DNA of 64,000 bases, taken from Desulforegulaceae bacterium (GTDB taxonomy: Bacteria; Desulfobacterota; Desulfobacteria; Desulfobacterales; JACKCP01). Position 1 is the stretch's first letter. Each line of letters begins with the position of its first letter. A program made the translations under genes and the position numbers. A model generated the notes under the pieces. That model was not told the origin of the DNA. It did no database searches and was given only the letters and a program-made list of their open reading frames with translations. Where the stretch lies: contig JAVETN010000008.1 in assembly GCA_034006035.1 (NCBI GenBank), positions 53,545 to 117,544 on the forward strand, in the 5' to 3' direction. Positions 52,017 through 63,500 of the stretch are shown piece by piece.

Positions 52017-54680
52017 ATGACTGACAATAGTATGGATAAATCGTATGAACACAATAAAGTTGAGCAGAAATGGTATGATTTCTGGTTAACCAATGGATAT
52101 TTTAAAGCTGAAGACCAAAGCGAAAAACCTCCTTTTTCAATAGTTATACCTCCGCCCAACGTAACTGGTGTTCTTCATATGGGCCATGCATTGAACATTA
52201 CTTTGCAAGATATTTTATGCCGATATAAAAAACTTAAAGGTTTTAACGTCCTTTGGATGCCAGGGACTGATCATGCAGGAATTGCAACCCAGAACGTTGT
52301 TGAAAAACAACTTGCACAAGAAGGCCTTTCACGCCACGATCTTGGACGTGAAAAGTTTGTTGAAAGAGTCTGGGAATGGAGAGAACAGTATGGCAGTGCC
52401 ATCATAAATCAGTTAAAAAGACTTGGAGCCTCATGTGATTGGGAACGTGAAAGATTTACCATGGATGAGGGCCTTTCCACTGCTGTAAAAAAAGTATTTG
52501 TAGATCTTTATAATGACGGCCTTATTTACAAAGGCGACTATATAATTAATTGGTGCCCAAGGTGTAAAACAGCTCTTGCAGATCTTGAAGTTGAGCATGA
52601 AGAACAAGACGGTGCTCTTTATCATATAAGATACCCTTTTCCTGATGGCAGTGGAGACCTTGTAGTTGCAACTACAAGGCCTGAAACTTTATTTGGTGAT
52701 ACTGCTGTTGCAATAAATCCCAAAGATGAAAGATATAGTGAACTTAACTCTAAAACTGTTATTCTTCCACTTTCCGGAAAAGAAATACCCATAATAAGAG
52801 ATTCTTATGTAGATACAGAATTTGGTACAGGGGCATTAAAAGTTACTCCTGCCCATGATCCAAATGACTTTGAAATAGGGATCAGGCATAATTTGCCAAG
52901 TATAAAAGCCCTTGATGATGACGGAATAATGACCAGTGCAGCTGGAGAATTTGAAGGACTTGACAGATTTGAGTGCAGAAACCAGGCTGTTAAAAAGCTT
53001 AAAAAAAGCGGTTATCTTATAAAAACGGAAAATATAAAACACAGCGTAGGTCAATGCTATAGATGCGATACCATAATTGAGCCCAACTTATCAAAACAAT
53101 GGTTTGTAAAAACAAAACCTCTTGCAGAAAAAGCCATTGAAGCGGTTAAAAATGGTGATACAAAAGTATTTCCAGAACAATGGGAAAAAACTTATTTTAA
53201 TTGGCTTGAAAACATTAGAGACTGGTGTATTTCAAGACAAATCTGGTGGGGACACCAAATTCCAGCCTGGACATGTGATGATTGTAAAAAACTCATAGTT
53301 TCCACAGAAGAACCAAAAACTTGTGATTCATGCGGAAGTTCCAATCTTACAAGAGACCCTGATGTCCTTGACACCTGGTTTAGTTCGGCATTATGGCCTT
53401 TTTCCACCATGGGATGGCCTGAAGATACAAAACTTTTAAATACTTTTTATCCAACATCAGTTCTTGTAACAGGATTTGACATTCTTTTTTTCTGGATAGC
53501 AAGAATGATGATGATGGGACTTTATTTTAAAAAAGAAATTCCTTTTAAAGATGTTTATGTCCATGCTCTTGTAAGGGATGAAGACGGAAACAAAATGAGT
53601 AAATCCAAGGGGAATGTTATTGATCCTCTTGTTGTTATTGATGAATACGGTACTGATGCTTTTAGATTCACCCTTGCAATTTATGCAGCAATGGGAAGAG
53701 ATGTTAAAATGTCTGAAAAAAGGGTTGACGGCTATAGGCATTTTGTAAACAAGCTTTGGAATGCCTCAAGATTTGCACTTATGCATCTTGATAAAAGTTA
53801 TGATGAATATGATGAAAAAAACCTATCTCTTCCTGATAAATGGATACTGTCAAGGCTTAATTCAATTATAATAAAAGTTGAAAATGAAATAGAATCATAT
53901 CGTTTTAATGATGCAGCTGCTACTCTTTATCATTTTGTATGGCATGAACTCTGCGACTGGTATTTGGAAGCTGTAAAGTCCTTGCTTTTTGGCAAACATG
54001 GAAATGAAAAAATGATTGCAACAAAAGGCGTATTGCAAAGAGTGATGAAAGACGCCTTAAGTCTTTTGCATCCAATTATACCTTTTGTTACTGAAGAAAT
54101 CTGGAATAAACTTCCAGGAACCAAGGGCTCAATAATGAACTCAGGATATCCAGGAGAAAGAAAGGATCAAAAACTTTCATATAACCCGGAATCAGAAGTT
54201 CATATGGAATATATAATGAGTGTTGTTTCTTCGATCAGAAATATAAGAGGTGAAATAAATATTCAGCCAGGTCAGCTTTTAAAAGCTCATCTTCAAACAG
54301 CTAATTTTATGCATACTGAGATTGCTGAATCAGAAAAAGAAATGATTCAATCTCTAGCCAGGCTTTCTGAGCTTGTGGTTGAAAAGCCAGGTGAAAGACC
54401 AAAATCTGCTGCTGCAGGTATTGTTGGTACTGATACAAGAATTTTTATTCCTCTTGAGGGCATAATTGATGTTGATAAAGAAATTTCAAGAATAGAAAAA
54501 GAAATTTTAAAAGTTGATAAGGAACTTGTTTTTTTGGGTAAAAAACTTTTAAATGAAAGTTTTCTTTCCAAGGCTCCTGAAGAAGTGGTTGAAAAAACAA
54601 AAAACCAACATGAGGAATTTTCAAAAAAACTAGATGATTTAAATGCCCATCTTGCAAAAGTAAAGGAACTGCTCAGTTGA
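52017..54680 (+). CDS. valS: Valyl-tRNA synthetase
   Basis: An 887-residue class Ia synthetase. ATG 52017 has TTGGAG at ideal spacing; the in-frame TTG at 52005 overlaps that ribosome site and is rejected. Motifs are PPPNVTGVLHMGHALN (HIGH), an editing domain with TTRPETLFGDTAVAINP and TPAHDPNDFEIG, DVLDTWFSSALWPFS, NKMSKSKGNVIDP (KMSKS) and a C-terminal tRNA-binding coiled coil (ISRIEKEILKVDKELVFLGKKL). Its stop overlaps the nadC start by one base. Confidence 0.97.
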   Translation: MTDNSMDKSYEHNKVEQKWYDFWLTNGYFKAEDQSEKPPFSIVIPPPNVTGVLHMGHALNITLQDILCRYKKLKGFNVLWMPGTDHAGIATQNVVEKQLAQEGLSRHDLGREKFVERVWEWREQYGSAIINQLKRLGASCDWERERFTMDEGLSTAVKKVFVDLYNDGLIYKGDYIINWCPRCKTALADLEVEHEEQDGALYHIRYPFPDGSGDLVVATTRPETLFGDTAVAINPKDERYSELNSKTVILPLSGKEIPIIRDSYVDTEFGTGALKVTPAHDPNDFEIGIRHNLPSIKALDDDGIMTSAAGEFEGLDRFECRNQAVKKLKKSGYLIKTENIKHSVGQCYRCDTIIEPNLSKQWFVKTKPLAEKAIEAVKNGDTKVFPEQWEKTYFNWLENIRDWCISRQIWWGHQIPAWTCDDCKKLIVSTEEPKTCDSCGSSNLTRDPDVLDTWFSSALWPFSTMGWPEDTKLLNTFYPTSVLVTGFDILFFWIARMMMMGLYFKKEIPFKDVYVHALVRDEDGNKMSKSKGNVIDPLVVIDEYGTDAFRFTLAIYAAMGRDVKMSEKRVDGYRHFVNKLWNASRFALMHLDKSYDEYDEKNLSLPDKWILSRLNSIIIKVENEIESYRFNDAAATLYHFVWHELCDWYLEAVKSLLFGKHGNEKMIATKGVLQRVMKDALSLLHPIIPFVTEEIWNKLPGTKGSIMNSGYPGERKDQKLSYNPESEVHMEYIMSVVSSIRNIRGEINIQPGQLLKAHLQTANFMHTEIAESEKEMIQSLARLSELVVEKPGERPKSAAAGIVGTDTRIFIPLEGIIDVDKEISRIEKEILKVDKELVFLGKKLLNESFLSKAPEEVVEKTKNQHEEFSKKLDDLNAHLAKVKELLS

Positions 54681-55528
54681 TGAAAACACTTGATTTTACA
54701 TTGGCTGATAGACTTATTGATCTTGCTCTTCTTGAAGATATTGGACCTGGAGACATTACAACCCAATCAATTATCGACCCAGAAGAGCAGGGCAAGGCTG
54801 TGATTAAGGCAAAGGAGAATTTTATAGTCTGCGGTATTGATATTGCAGAACAGGTTTTTTTTAAAGTAGATCCAGAGCTTAAAATTGTAAAATTATTAAA
54901 AGACGGAGTAAAAACAAATAAAGGAGATCTTATTCTTTCTGTTAAGGGAAGAATGAGTTCTCTTTTAAAAGCAGAAAGAACAGTTTTAAATTTTCTTCAA
55001 AGATTGAGCGGAATAGCAACCAATACAAATAAATATGTAGAAAAGCTGAAAAATTATCCCCATGTAAAGCTTTGCGATACAAGAAAAACAACTCCGGGGC
55101 TTAGAGTTTTGGAAAAGTATGCTGTTTATTCAGGAGGAGGATCAAATCACAGAACAGGACTTTATGATGGTGTTCTTATCAAGGACAACCATATTGAAGC
55201 TGCAGGAAGTATTGAAAAAGCTGTTTCTATGGCAAGACAAAATATTTCTCACCTTGTAAAAATTGAAGTTGAAGTAAAAGATTTTGATGAAACAAGACAG
55301 GCTCTTAAAGCCGGGGCAGATGTGATAATGCTTGATAATATGAACACAGCAGAAATTAAGGAAGCATGCAAAATTATAAACAAAAAAGCCCTTGTTGAAG
55401 TGTCTGGGAATGTAACAATTGAAAGACTTACCCAACTTGCAAAAACCGGGGCTGATATTATTTCATGTGGAGCTCTTATTCACCAGGCTGTTTCAGTTGA
55501 TATAAGTATGTATCTTACAAAAACCTAA
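54680..55528 (+). CDS. nadC: Quinolinate phosphoribosyltransferase (decarboxylating)
   Basis: A 282-residue enzyme that makes NaMN from quinolinate and PRPP in de novo NAD synthesis. It has LLEDIGPGDITTQSI at the N-terminus, ERTVLNFLQRLSGIAT, DTRKTTPGLRVLEKYAVYSGGGSNHR with the substrate-binding Arg and Lys residues, DGVLIKDNH and VSGNV near the C-terminus. The ATG shares the last base of the valS stop, so translation is coupled. No nadA or nadB is nearby. Confidence 0.96.
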   Translation: MKTLDFTLADRLIDLALLEDIGPGDITTQSIIDPEEQGKAVIKAKENFIVCGIDIAEQVFFKVDPELKIVKLLKDGVKTNKGDLILSVKGRMSSLLKAERTVLNFLQRLSGIATNTNKYVEKLKNYPHVKLCDTRKTTPGLRVLEKYAVYSGGGSNHRTGLYDGVLIKDNHIEAAGSIEKAVSMARQNISHLVKIEVEVKDFDETRQALKAGADVIMLDNMNTAEIKEACKIINKKALVEVSGNVTIERLTQLAKTGADIISCGALIHQAVSVDISMYLTKT

Positions 55529-55623
55529 ATTGAGAGTTTTATATTTTAAATTAAGATAGTTACCATGAGTTTTTGCCACTCCCGTAAATACATAAAAGGG
55601 AAAAATAATATCAGGGAAAAAAA

Positions 55624-56610
55624 TTGATACCAATAAGAGATTCACACCCATCTGAAACAACTCCTGTTGTAAATTATTCTTTAATTGGACTTAATGTATT
55701 TATATTTTTTATAGAAATAAGTCATCCCGGGGGAATGGATAGATTTATCTATCAGTATGGACTTGTACCAGCAAGATATACCAATCCTGCTATTTCTCAG
55801 TATTTTAATTTTTTTGAACAGATTTTTTCCTTTTTGTCTTTTATGTTTCTCCATGGAGGATGGCTTCATCTGATTGGGAATATGTGGAGTTTGTTTATTT
55901 TCGGCGACAATGTTGAAGATAAGCTGGGTCCTTTTAAATATCTTTTATTTTATCTTTTATGCGGGTTTATTTCAGGTTTTACCCACTTTATGTTCAATAT
56001 CAATGACAATATACCGGTTGTGGGAGCAAGCGGAGCAATAGCAGGTATAATGGGGGCTTATTTTATTCTTTTTCCGGGTGCAAGAATTCTTACTGTTATA
56101 CCAATAATAATTATTCCCTGGTTTATAGAAATTCCAGCTTTTATTTTTCTTGGCCTCTGGTTTATAATTCAAGTTATAAACGCAGCAGGTACTTCTTCAG
56201 GAATTGCCTGGTGGGCTCATATAAGTGGTTTTGCTGCTGGAGCTTTTCTTGTTGGATATTTTTGTAAACTTCCGTCTTCTAAATTTTCAGACAGAATTAA
56301 AGGAAGTTTACAAAGAAAAAAATCTCCTGAAATCAATACTATAAAAACATTGAGAATCCCTGATTCCAACGATGCAATGGGAATGATTGAAATATCAGCT
56401 TTGGAAGCTCTTTCTGGTTGTAAAAAACGGGCAAATATACCCTGGGGATTTTACAATAGACTCTATAAAATAACTATTCCTCCAAACACAAGGGACAGGC
56501 AAAAACTAAGATTAAGAGGGCTTGGTTTTACAGATAGTTTTGGTAATAAAGGGGATTTGTTTATTGAAGTGCGAATAAAAACATCTTTTGATTCAAAGCT
56601 CAGGTTTTAA
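55624..56610 (+). CDS. Rhomboid intramembrane protease with a C-terminal DnaJ-C-like domain
   Basis: A 328-residue protein starting at TTG 55624, with a plausible AGGGAAA ribosome site. Residues 1-225 are a rhomboid with about seven helices: FMFLHGGWLHLIGNMWSLFIFGDNVED, GASGAIAGIMGAYF (catalytic Ser136) and WWAHISGFAAGA (catalytic His199). After a linker, residues 255-322 (IEISALEALSGCKKRANIPWG, KITIPPNTRDRQKLRLRG, GNKGDLFIEVRIK) match the C-terminal client-binding domain of DnaJ/CbpA. J and zinc-finger domains are absent. It cleaves membrane-embedded substrates; the DnaJ-C part may present clients on the cytosolic side. Confidence 0.87.
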   Translation: MIPIRDSHPSETTPVVNYSLIGLNVFIFFIEISHPGGMDRFIYQYGLVPARYTNPAISQYFNFFEQIFSFLSFMFLHGGWLHLIGNMWSLFIFGDNVEDKLGPFKYLLFYLLCGFISGFTHFMFNINDNIPVVGASGAIAGIMGAYFILFPGARILTVIPIIIIPWFIEIPAFIFLGLWFIIQVINAAGTSSGIAWWAHISGFAAGAFLVGYFCKLPSSKFSDRIKGSLQRKKSPEINTIKTLRIPDSNDAMGMIEISALEALSGCKKRANIPWGFYNRLYKITIPPNTRDRQKLRLRGLGFTDSFGNKGDLFIEVRIKTSFDSKLRF

Positions 56611-56648
56611 ACTTTTATATTTTTTTAAAACTTTGTTTAATTACCTTC

Positions 56649-57560
56649 TTAAATAAGAGTTACCCTGTTTCTTCCATTTTCCTTGGACAGATAAAGAGCT
56701 TTATCAACTCTTTTTACAAATGAAGAAGTGGGTTCACCGGGTAAATATTGGGTAACTCCAAAGCTTGCTGTTACTTTTACATCTTTTTTTAATCCATTTA
56801 ATTCAATTGTAAAATTTTCCTCAAAAAGTTTTTTTTTGATTCTTTGGGCTACAATTTCACTTTCTTTTGATCTGGTTTCAGGAAGTATCATTGTAAACTC
56901 TTCACCTCCGTATCTATAGGCAGTATCCATTATTCTAAGATATGATCTAATTATTTTTCCAACTCTGAAAAGAACTTTATCACCTTCAAGATGTCCAAAA
57001 GAATCATTAAATTTTTTAAAATGATCAATATCAAGCATAATTAATGACAGAGGATGATTATATCTATTGCTCCTGTCAATTTCTTTTTCAAGTTCTGTAT
57101 AAAACTTTCTTGAATTAAAAAGTTTTGTCAGCCCGTCTGTATCTGCAAGCTTTTTAAGCTTTTCAAGCATTTCATTTTTTTCAAGGGTAATCTTTTTTTC
57201 CCTTAAAACTCTTTTAGCCCTTAAAAGAAGTTCTTCAAAACGCACAGGCTTAAAAACTATATCGCTTGCTCCTTTGTTTATTGCCTTTTCGTATGAATAA
57301 GTTTCTGTGTAGCCAGTAATTAAAATCACGTCTATGTTATAAAGATTTTTTATTTTTTCAGTAAGCTCAAGTCCGTTCATTCCAGGCATGACAATATCTG
57401 TTATAACAAGATCTGTTTGGGGGTTTTGTTTTAAGAAATCAAGTGCTTCATAAGCATTGGCAACAGTGTATGCATTATAGTCTGATAAAAAAAAATATTC
57501 TTTCATGGTTTCTCTTATAGCTAGATCATCGTCTACTATTAAAACATTAATTTTTTCCAT
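56649..57560 (-). CDS. Response regulator diguanylate cyclase (REC-GGDEF)
   Basis: A 303-residue protein. The receiver is residues 1-120: VLIVDDDLAIRE, phosphoacceptor in LVITDIVMPGMNG, LITGYTE and DIVFKPVRFEEL. A short coiled coil leads to GGDEF (about 140-303): ADTDGLTKLFNSRKF, MLDIDHFKKFNDSFGHLEGD and RYGGEEF, with I-site RIMD five residues upstream. All catalytic and inhibitory residues are intact, so it is a phosphorylation-controlled c-di-GMP synthase of the PleD/WspR class. No partner kinase is adjacent. It is divergent from lepA. Confidence 0.95.
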   Translation of the reverse strand: MEKINVLIVDDDLAIRETMKEYFFLSDYNAYTVANAYEALDFLKQNPQTDLVITDIVMPGMNGLELTEKIKNLYNIDVILITGYTETYSYEKAINKGASDIVFKPVRFEELLLRAKRVLREKKITLEKNEMLEKLKKLADTDGLTKLFNSRKFYTELEKEIDRSNRYNHPLSLIMLDIDHFKKFNDSFGHLEGDKVLFRVGKIIRSYLRIMDTAYRYGGEEFTMILPETRSKESEIVAQRIKKKLFEENFTIELNGLKKDVKVTASFGVTQYLPGEPTSSFVKRVDKALYLSKENGRNRVTLI

Positions 57561-57706
57561 GATTATTTTCTTTATAGAAGGTTAAAATGCGTATAAATTG
57601 ACATCTCAGGCTGATACTGCTACAAAGATTAGCTTCAATATATCTTAAAATAGATATAAGATTAACTTTTTTGTGTCAATATCAGATTTTTTAATAACGA
57701 CTCTTT

Positions 57707-59530
57707 ATGGAGCCCAAATTGAGTAAATACATTGATAAAATAAGAAATTTCAGCGTGATTGCACATATAGATCACGGAAAATCAACCCTTTCAGACAGAA
57801 TTATTCAGCATACAGGAATGGTTTCTGACAGAGACTTCAAAGATCAGCTTCTTGATAGTATGGATCTTGAAAGAGAAAGGGGAATTACAATAAAAAGCCA
57901 GACAGTCTGCCTTCCATATACTGCGAAAAATGGAGAAAATTATATTTTAAACCTAATTGACACTCCAGGGCATGTTGACTTTTCCTACGAAGTTTCAAGA
58001 GCTCTTACTTCCTGTGAAGGAGTTTTACTTCTTGTAGATGCAAGCCAGGGTGTTGAAGCCCAGACACTTGCAAATTTATACCTTGCTATGGAACATGATT
58101 TAGAAATTATACCTGTTATAAATAAAATTGACCTTCCTTCAGCAAATATTGAAATGGTCAAAGAACAAATTGAAGAAGACTTAGGACTTGATTCAGAAAT
58201 AGCAATTCTTACAAGTGCAAAAGAAGGAATAGGAATTGAAGATGTTCTTGAAGCTGTTGTAGAATTTATCCCTGCTCCTGAAGGAGACAGGCAAAAACCT
58301 TTAAAAGCACTTGTATTTGATTCCCATTATGATGCCTATAGAGGAGTTATTGTTCAGATAAGAGTGATAGATGGAACTCTTAAAAAAGGTGATCTGGTAA
58401 ATTTTATGTCCACAGGATCAAGCTACAAGGTTGAAGAGGCAGGCTTTTTCAGGATAGCCATGGCTCCTCAAAAAGAACTTCAGGCCGGAGATGTTGGTTA
58501 TATTATAGCTGGAATAAAAAACATTTCAGATGTTCAGATAGGAGATACCATAACCTTAAAAGATGAACCCTGCGAAAAGGCAATTTCAGGTTTTAAGGAA
58601 GTTAAGCCCATGGTTTTTTCATCCCTTTATCCTGTTTCAACAGATGAGCTTATAAATCTTACAGAAGCCCTTGAAAAACTAAAATTAAACGATGCTTCTC
58701 TTATTTATGAAAAAGACAATTCAGCAGCCTTGGGATTTGGATTCAGATGCGGATTTTTAGGACTTCTCCATCTTGAAATAGTTCAGGAAAGACTTGAAAG
58801 AGAGTTTGATGTATCTCTTATAATCACAGCTCCTTCTGTTCAATATAAAGTGAAAACAGATGACGAGCCAGAAGAAAAAATAATTGACAATCCATCTCAT
58901 TATCCTGATCCAGGTTCTATTGAATATGTTATGGAGCCTTATATAAAAGGAAGTATTATTGTTCCAGATAATTATATAGGAGCAATAATGAAGCTTTGCA
59001 TGGAAAAAAGAGCCAAGGAAGTCAACCATATTTATCTTGATACTAAAAGAGTTGAATTTACAGTTATTTTGCCATTGGCAGAAGTAATTTATGATTTTTA
59101 TGACAAATTAAAAACCGTAACCCAGGGCTATGGTTCCTTTGACTATGAAATCCATGATTATGATAAAACCGATCTTGTAAAACTTGATTTTCTTGTAAAT
59201 GCAGAAAGAGTTGATGCTCTTTCCCAGCTTGTTCACAGGGCAAATGCAGAAGCAAGGGGAAGAAGTGCTGTTAAAAGATTAAAAGACGAAATCCCAAGGC
59301 AGATGTTTAAAATTCCAATTCAGGCGGCAATTGGGGGAAATGTTATTGCAAGGGAAACAATTTCTGCTTTTAGAAAAGATGTTACTGCCAAGTGTTATGG
59401 AGGAGATATTTCAAGAAAAAGAAAACTTCTTGAAAAACAAAAAAAAGGAAAACAAAGAATGAAAATGGTAGGTTCTGTTGAAATTCCCCAAACTGCCTTT
59501 CTTTCTGTTCTTAAAACTAAAGACGATTAA
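57707..59530 (+). CDS. lepA: Elongation factor 4 (LepA)
   Basis: A 607-residue translational GTPase of normal length. G motifs are [34 protein letters not shown] and NKIDLPSA. The C-terminal LepA-specific end has [62 protein letters not shown] and [10 protein letters not shown]. It acts on elongating or initiating ribosomes. Confidence 0.98.
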   Translation: MEPKLSKYIDKIRNFSVIAHIDHGKSTLSDRIIQHTGMVSDRDFKDQLLDSMDLERERGITIKSQTVCLPYTAKNGENYILNLIDTPGHVDFSYEVSRALTSCEGVLLLVDASQGVEAQTLANLYLAMEHDLEIIPVINKIDLPSANIEMVKEQIEEDLGLDSEIAILTSAKEGIGIEDVLEAVVEFIPAPEGDRQKPLKALVFDSHYDAYRGVIVQIRVIDGTLKKGDLVNFMSTGSSYKVEEAGFFRIAMAPQKELQAGDVGYIIAGIKNISDVQIGDTITLKDEPCEKAISGFKEVKPMVFSSLYPVSTDELINLTEALEKLKLNDASLIYEKDNSAALGFGFRCGFLGLLHLEIVQERLEREFDVSLIITAPSVQYKVKTDDEPEEKIIDNPSHYPDPGSIEYVMEPYIKGSIIVPDNYIGAIMKLCMEKRAKEVNHIYLDTKRVEFTVILPLAEVIYDFYDKLKTVTQGYGSFDYEIHDYDKTDLVKLDFLVNAERVDALSQLVHRANAEARGRSAVKRLKDEIPRQMFKIPIQAAIGGNVIARETISAFRKDVTAKCYGGDISRKRKLLEKQKKGKQRMKMVGSVEIPQTAFLSVLKTKDD

Positions 59531-59709
59531 AATTTTAAGGGGAGTATTTTTTAAAAGTGCTTCCCTGCTTTAATTATAGAATCAAATATTTTCTCTTCCA
59601 AATCCAGCACTTCCAATTTGGTTAATTAACTAAAGAATTGAAATGGCATTAATATTGCTGTATCAAGTTTAATATGAGTTTTTTAAACTACACAAAGGGA
59701 AATGTAAAA

Positions 59710-60501
59710 ATGGACAAATTAACCTATACCAAAGCATTTGAAAGTTTTATTTGGAATTTCAGACTGGATTTTGATCCTGTGGGTGTAAAATTTATTGACA
59801 ATGAATCAATTATTAATACACTTCCAATTACCCATACAGTAAAACCAAAACTATCTTATTGTCAATATCTTGCAGCTTCAAGGTCTGCCAAACATCGTCT
59901 TTTTTTAAGTCCTGAGAAGCTTGAGTGTAAAAATGCCCAGCCGGTTTTTGGTTTTAGAGAGCTTGAACAAGAAATTGATGGCAAAAGTCATGAAAAATAT
60001 TTAATTGATGAAAAACTTTCATGGAGAGCTCCCCAGGAAAAGGCAAGACTTGAGCTAGGTAAATATAAAGGTATTTTCATGGCTCCTTTAAACGACTATG
60101 ATGATTTGGATTTTGGCCCTGATATTACTTTTTTTATGGTTGTTCCATATCAGGCCTATCATATTTTAAACGACTATATGGGTGCAATGAACAAACCAAA
60201 TCTTAGTTTTCTTGCAACTCCCAACTCTGCTGTTTGTTCTGGAGGTGTTTACTCTTTTTTAAACAATACCGCCAATATGACAACTATGTGTGCAGGCTCA
60301 AAAAGTTCTGGAAAAACAGAAATGAATTATATGAACCTTTTTATTCCCGGTGATCAGGTTTTAAAAACAGCTGAACACCTTCTTTACAGAATTGAAAAAA
60401 CCGGAGGACCTTCTCTTATGGGTAAGGGCGGTCAACCTTGGCCTGGACTTGATGTTTGTTTAAACTGTCCTTTGATTAAGTTTAAAGAAGTTGAAAAATA
60501 A
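59710..60501 (+). CDS. DUF169-domain protein
   Basis: A 263-residue soluble protein of the DUF169 family, which is common in anaerobic bacteria and archaea and has no established function. Typical features are LDFDPVGVKFI at the N-terminus, SYCQYLAAS, PFGVAT-like blocks replaced here by IFMAPLNDYDD and DITFFMVVPYQAY, then TPNSAVCSGGVYSF and TTMCAGSKSSGKTEMNYMNLFIPG. Several conserved Cys residues suggest metal or cofactor binding. ATG 59710 is preferred, since AAAGGGA precedes it, over ATG 59674, which lacks a ribosome site. Confidence 0.82.
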   Translation: MDKLTYTKAFESFIWNFRLDFDPVGVKFIDNESIINTLPITHTVKPKLSYCQYLAASRSAKHRLFLSPEKLECKNAQPVFGFRELEQEIDGKSHEKYLIDEKLSWRAPQEKARLELGKYKGIFMAPLNDYDDLDFGPDITFFMVVPYQAYHILNDYMGAMNKPNLSFLATPNSAVCSGGVYSFLNNTANMTTMCAGSKSSGKTEMNYMNLFIPGDQVLKTAEHLLYRIEKTGGPSLMGKGGQPWPGLDVCLNCPLIKFKEVEK

Positions 60502-60591
60502 ATTTATAAAAGATATTTACTTAAGTTGAGTTAATAAGCTTAAGTAAGTTTGAACTGTTAAATTTTATAATTAAGAAAATCAAAACTAAAT

Positions 60592-63500
60592 ATGGATTAT
60601 TTTAGAAATATAACAAAATATTTCAGACAGTCATTAATTGATTCAGAAAGGAAGTGCCCGGAAGATAAAGATATTCTTCCTTTTCTTGGGCCATCAGATT
60701 CTGAAAAAAATAATTCAGATTATATTAGTCTTGATTGCAAAGCTTGGTTTGAAGGAAGAATTGATAAAAACCTGGCAAAGGAAATTGTTAAAAAAAGAAA
60801 TAAAGAGGAAAATTCAGACTCAAAAGAAACAGAGTTGGTTATTTACCCAAGAGTTGATTTTTTAAAAACAATTGGCGGTAAAAAAAGTTATATTAAAAAT
60901 GAAGTTTTGATCCCTTTAGTGGTTTTTATAATTCTTGATGAAGACGGAAAATTTAAACCTTCTCCCAAAGCCCCGTGGATTCCTAGGGAGTGGATTTCAC
61001 CGAATCAAGGCAAGTCTATTACTTTTACAAATTCTTTTCTAATTGATAAATTTCTTAGTCAAAATCTTTATCAAGGCATGGAAAACTGGGATGATGTTAG
61101 AAAATATTGCACTTCAATGCTTTGTTCAGCTTTGAGCACTGAATATTTCCCAGGAGATCCTGAATTAAAAACTAAAGAAACATCTATTTATGATCTTGAA
61201 ATATTAAATAACGATTATGAGCTTAAAAATGTTTTTTTGATTCAGGTAAAAGAACCTCCGGTTGTGGGTGCAAAACAAGGAATTATAAAATTAATTGATT
61301 CAATTTTAGATACCAATTCTGAAATTCCTTTATATAAAATGTTTTGTGCAAAATCCTCACCTGAAATTATACCATATAGAGATTTGGAAGATGACAGCTA
61401 TTTATCAAAACAGCATTTGGGGCAGATGACAGGGGAGTTTCCTTTATCTTTAAATCAAAGAAATGCACTTCACCATCTTTTAAAAAACAACAATCCTGAA
61501 ATTCTTGCAGTTAACGGACCCCCGGGTACTGGAAAAACAACTCTTTTAAGATCTGTAGTAGCAAGTTTGTGGTCAAAAGCAGCCCTTGAAGAAACTGAGC
61601 CTCCTTTAATTGCAGCAACCTCAAACAATAATCAGGCAGTTACAAATATTCTAGAAAGTTTTGCCAGAGTTGATGAAAAAGGACTGGAGGAAAGTTTAAA
61701 AGGAAGATGGATCCCAGAAATTTCAAGCTATGGGCTTTATTGTTGTTCCTCAGGAAAAGCAAAAGAATCCAACCCTTATATGTATCTTGGCCCCAAAGGC
61801 GAAGGATTGATGGAATATTTGCATACTCAGGAATATTTTGATGGTGCTGTTGAGTTTTTTCTTGAAAAAGCAGGTAAATGGCAAAATAAAAAAGCAGAAA
61901 GCCTTAAAGAAGTTAGAATAAACCTTCATAATGAAATAAAAAAAACAGAAAAAGCAATTATCAAGGGAATAGATACACTTAAAAATTTTAAAACATATGA
62001 AAATGAAATTTTCAGCAAATTTAAAGATCTTGATTCTTTAAAAAACGAGATTGAATTTTTATCTGAAAGCTTAAATCTTCCTGAAAAAGAATTGTTAGAT
62101 ATAAGATTGAAAAAAGATGAACTTCTGAACCTGTGGTCTAAAAGAAAAATTTTAACAAATTTGTTTATCAAATTCAAGTTTGTTCAAACTTCAGAATATT
62201 ATAAAAATGCAATTTTATTTAATAAATGGGGAATTCCCCTGGAAGACAAATCAGATAAATCTGCAGAAAAAATCTTGAATGAAATGGAAAATCAATCAAT
62301 TCAAAAACAGGAAAATTACAAAAAAAGAATTGGCTGTCTTCAAAATCTTTATAACTCTTATAAAGAAGCATCAGAAAAAATTAATTTATGGATAAAAACC
62401 CACTCCAATATTGAGCTTTTATCAAAAGATTTAAATGATAAGGTAAACGAAATAAATGACAGGGTGCTAAGATTTAAACTTTTTAAACTTTCAACACATT
62501 ATTGGGAAGCCAGATGGCTTATAGATTTAAATTCATTTTTACCAACCAGAGACTCTGATAAAAAATCAGATAAAAGAGTCCTTGGAAAATTAAAAAGATT
62601 TGCAAAACTTACCCCTTGTTTTGTTTCAACTTTTTATATGCTTCCAAAAACATTTGAAGCAAGTGTTTTTGAAGACAATGTCTGGAAACATCTTCCTCTT
62701 TATGAAAAAATAGATCTTTTAATTATAGATGAAGCAGGGCAGGCTCTTCCAGAAGTATCTGCACCGTGTTTTGCTCTTGCAAAAAAAGCCCTTGTTGTAG
62801 GAGATACTGATCAGATTGAACCTGTGTGGAGTATTTCTCCTGGAGTTGACAGATCAAATCTTCAAATTTTCAATCTTTTTGAAAATGAAAAAGATTATAA
62901 TGATTTTTGGCTTGAAAGCGGGCTGACAGCTTCAAGCGGCAATGTAATGAAAGTGGCTCAGAGACAATGCCTTTATCATCAGTTTACCAAGCTTCAGAAA
63001 GGTTTGTATTTAACAGAACACAGGCGTTGTTATAACAGTATAGTAAACTATTGTAATGAACTGGTTTATCAGGGAGTGCTTAAGCCTTTAAGGGGAGAGC
63101 CTAAAGTTTCAATTCCATGGGGAAAAACCATGGCAATGGTGAGTATAAAAAAAGACTCAAAATCCTATGGTGGTAGCAGAGGAAATTTTGATGAAGCTGT
63201 TTATATAGCCAATTGGCTTGATAAACACAAATCAATAATTGTTGAATATGTAAAGAAAGCCAGCCCTGATTTAAAAGATATAGAAGATAATCAAATTATT
63301 CAAAAATCTATTGGAATAATAACCCCTTTCAGCACCCAGGCTCGTTTTATAAAAAAAGAGCTTCTTAAAAAGAAAATTAAAGGAGTTACTGTTGGAACAG
63401 TACACAGCCTTCAAGGCGATGAGCGTTTAATCATTCTTTTTTCCAGTGTTTATGGTGAGTCTGATAAAAAAATGGGAAAATTTTATGACAATGGTCCAAA

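Noticed and set aside
59531..59580. Terminator after lepA (GGGGAG ... CTTCCC)
   Set aside because: The stem is only 6 bp with a G-T pair, a long loop and no T-run.
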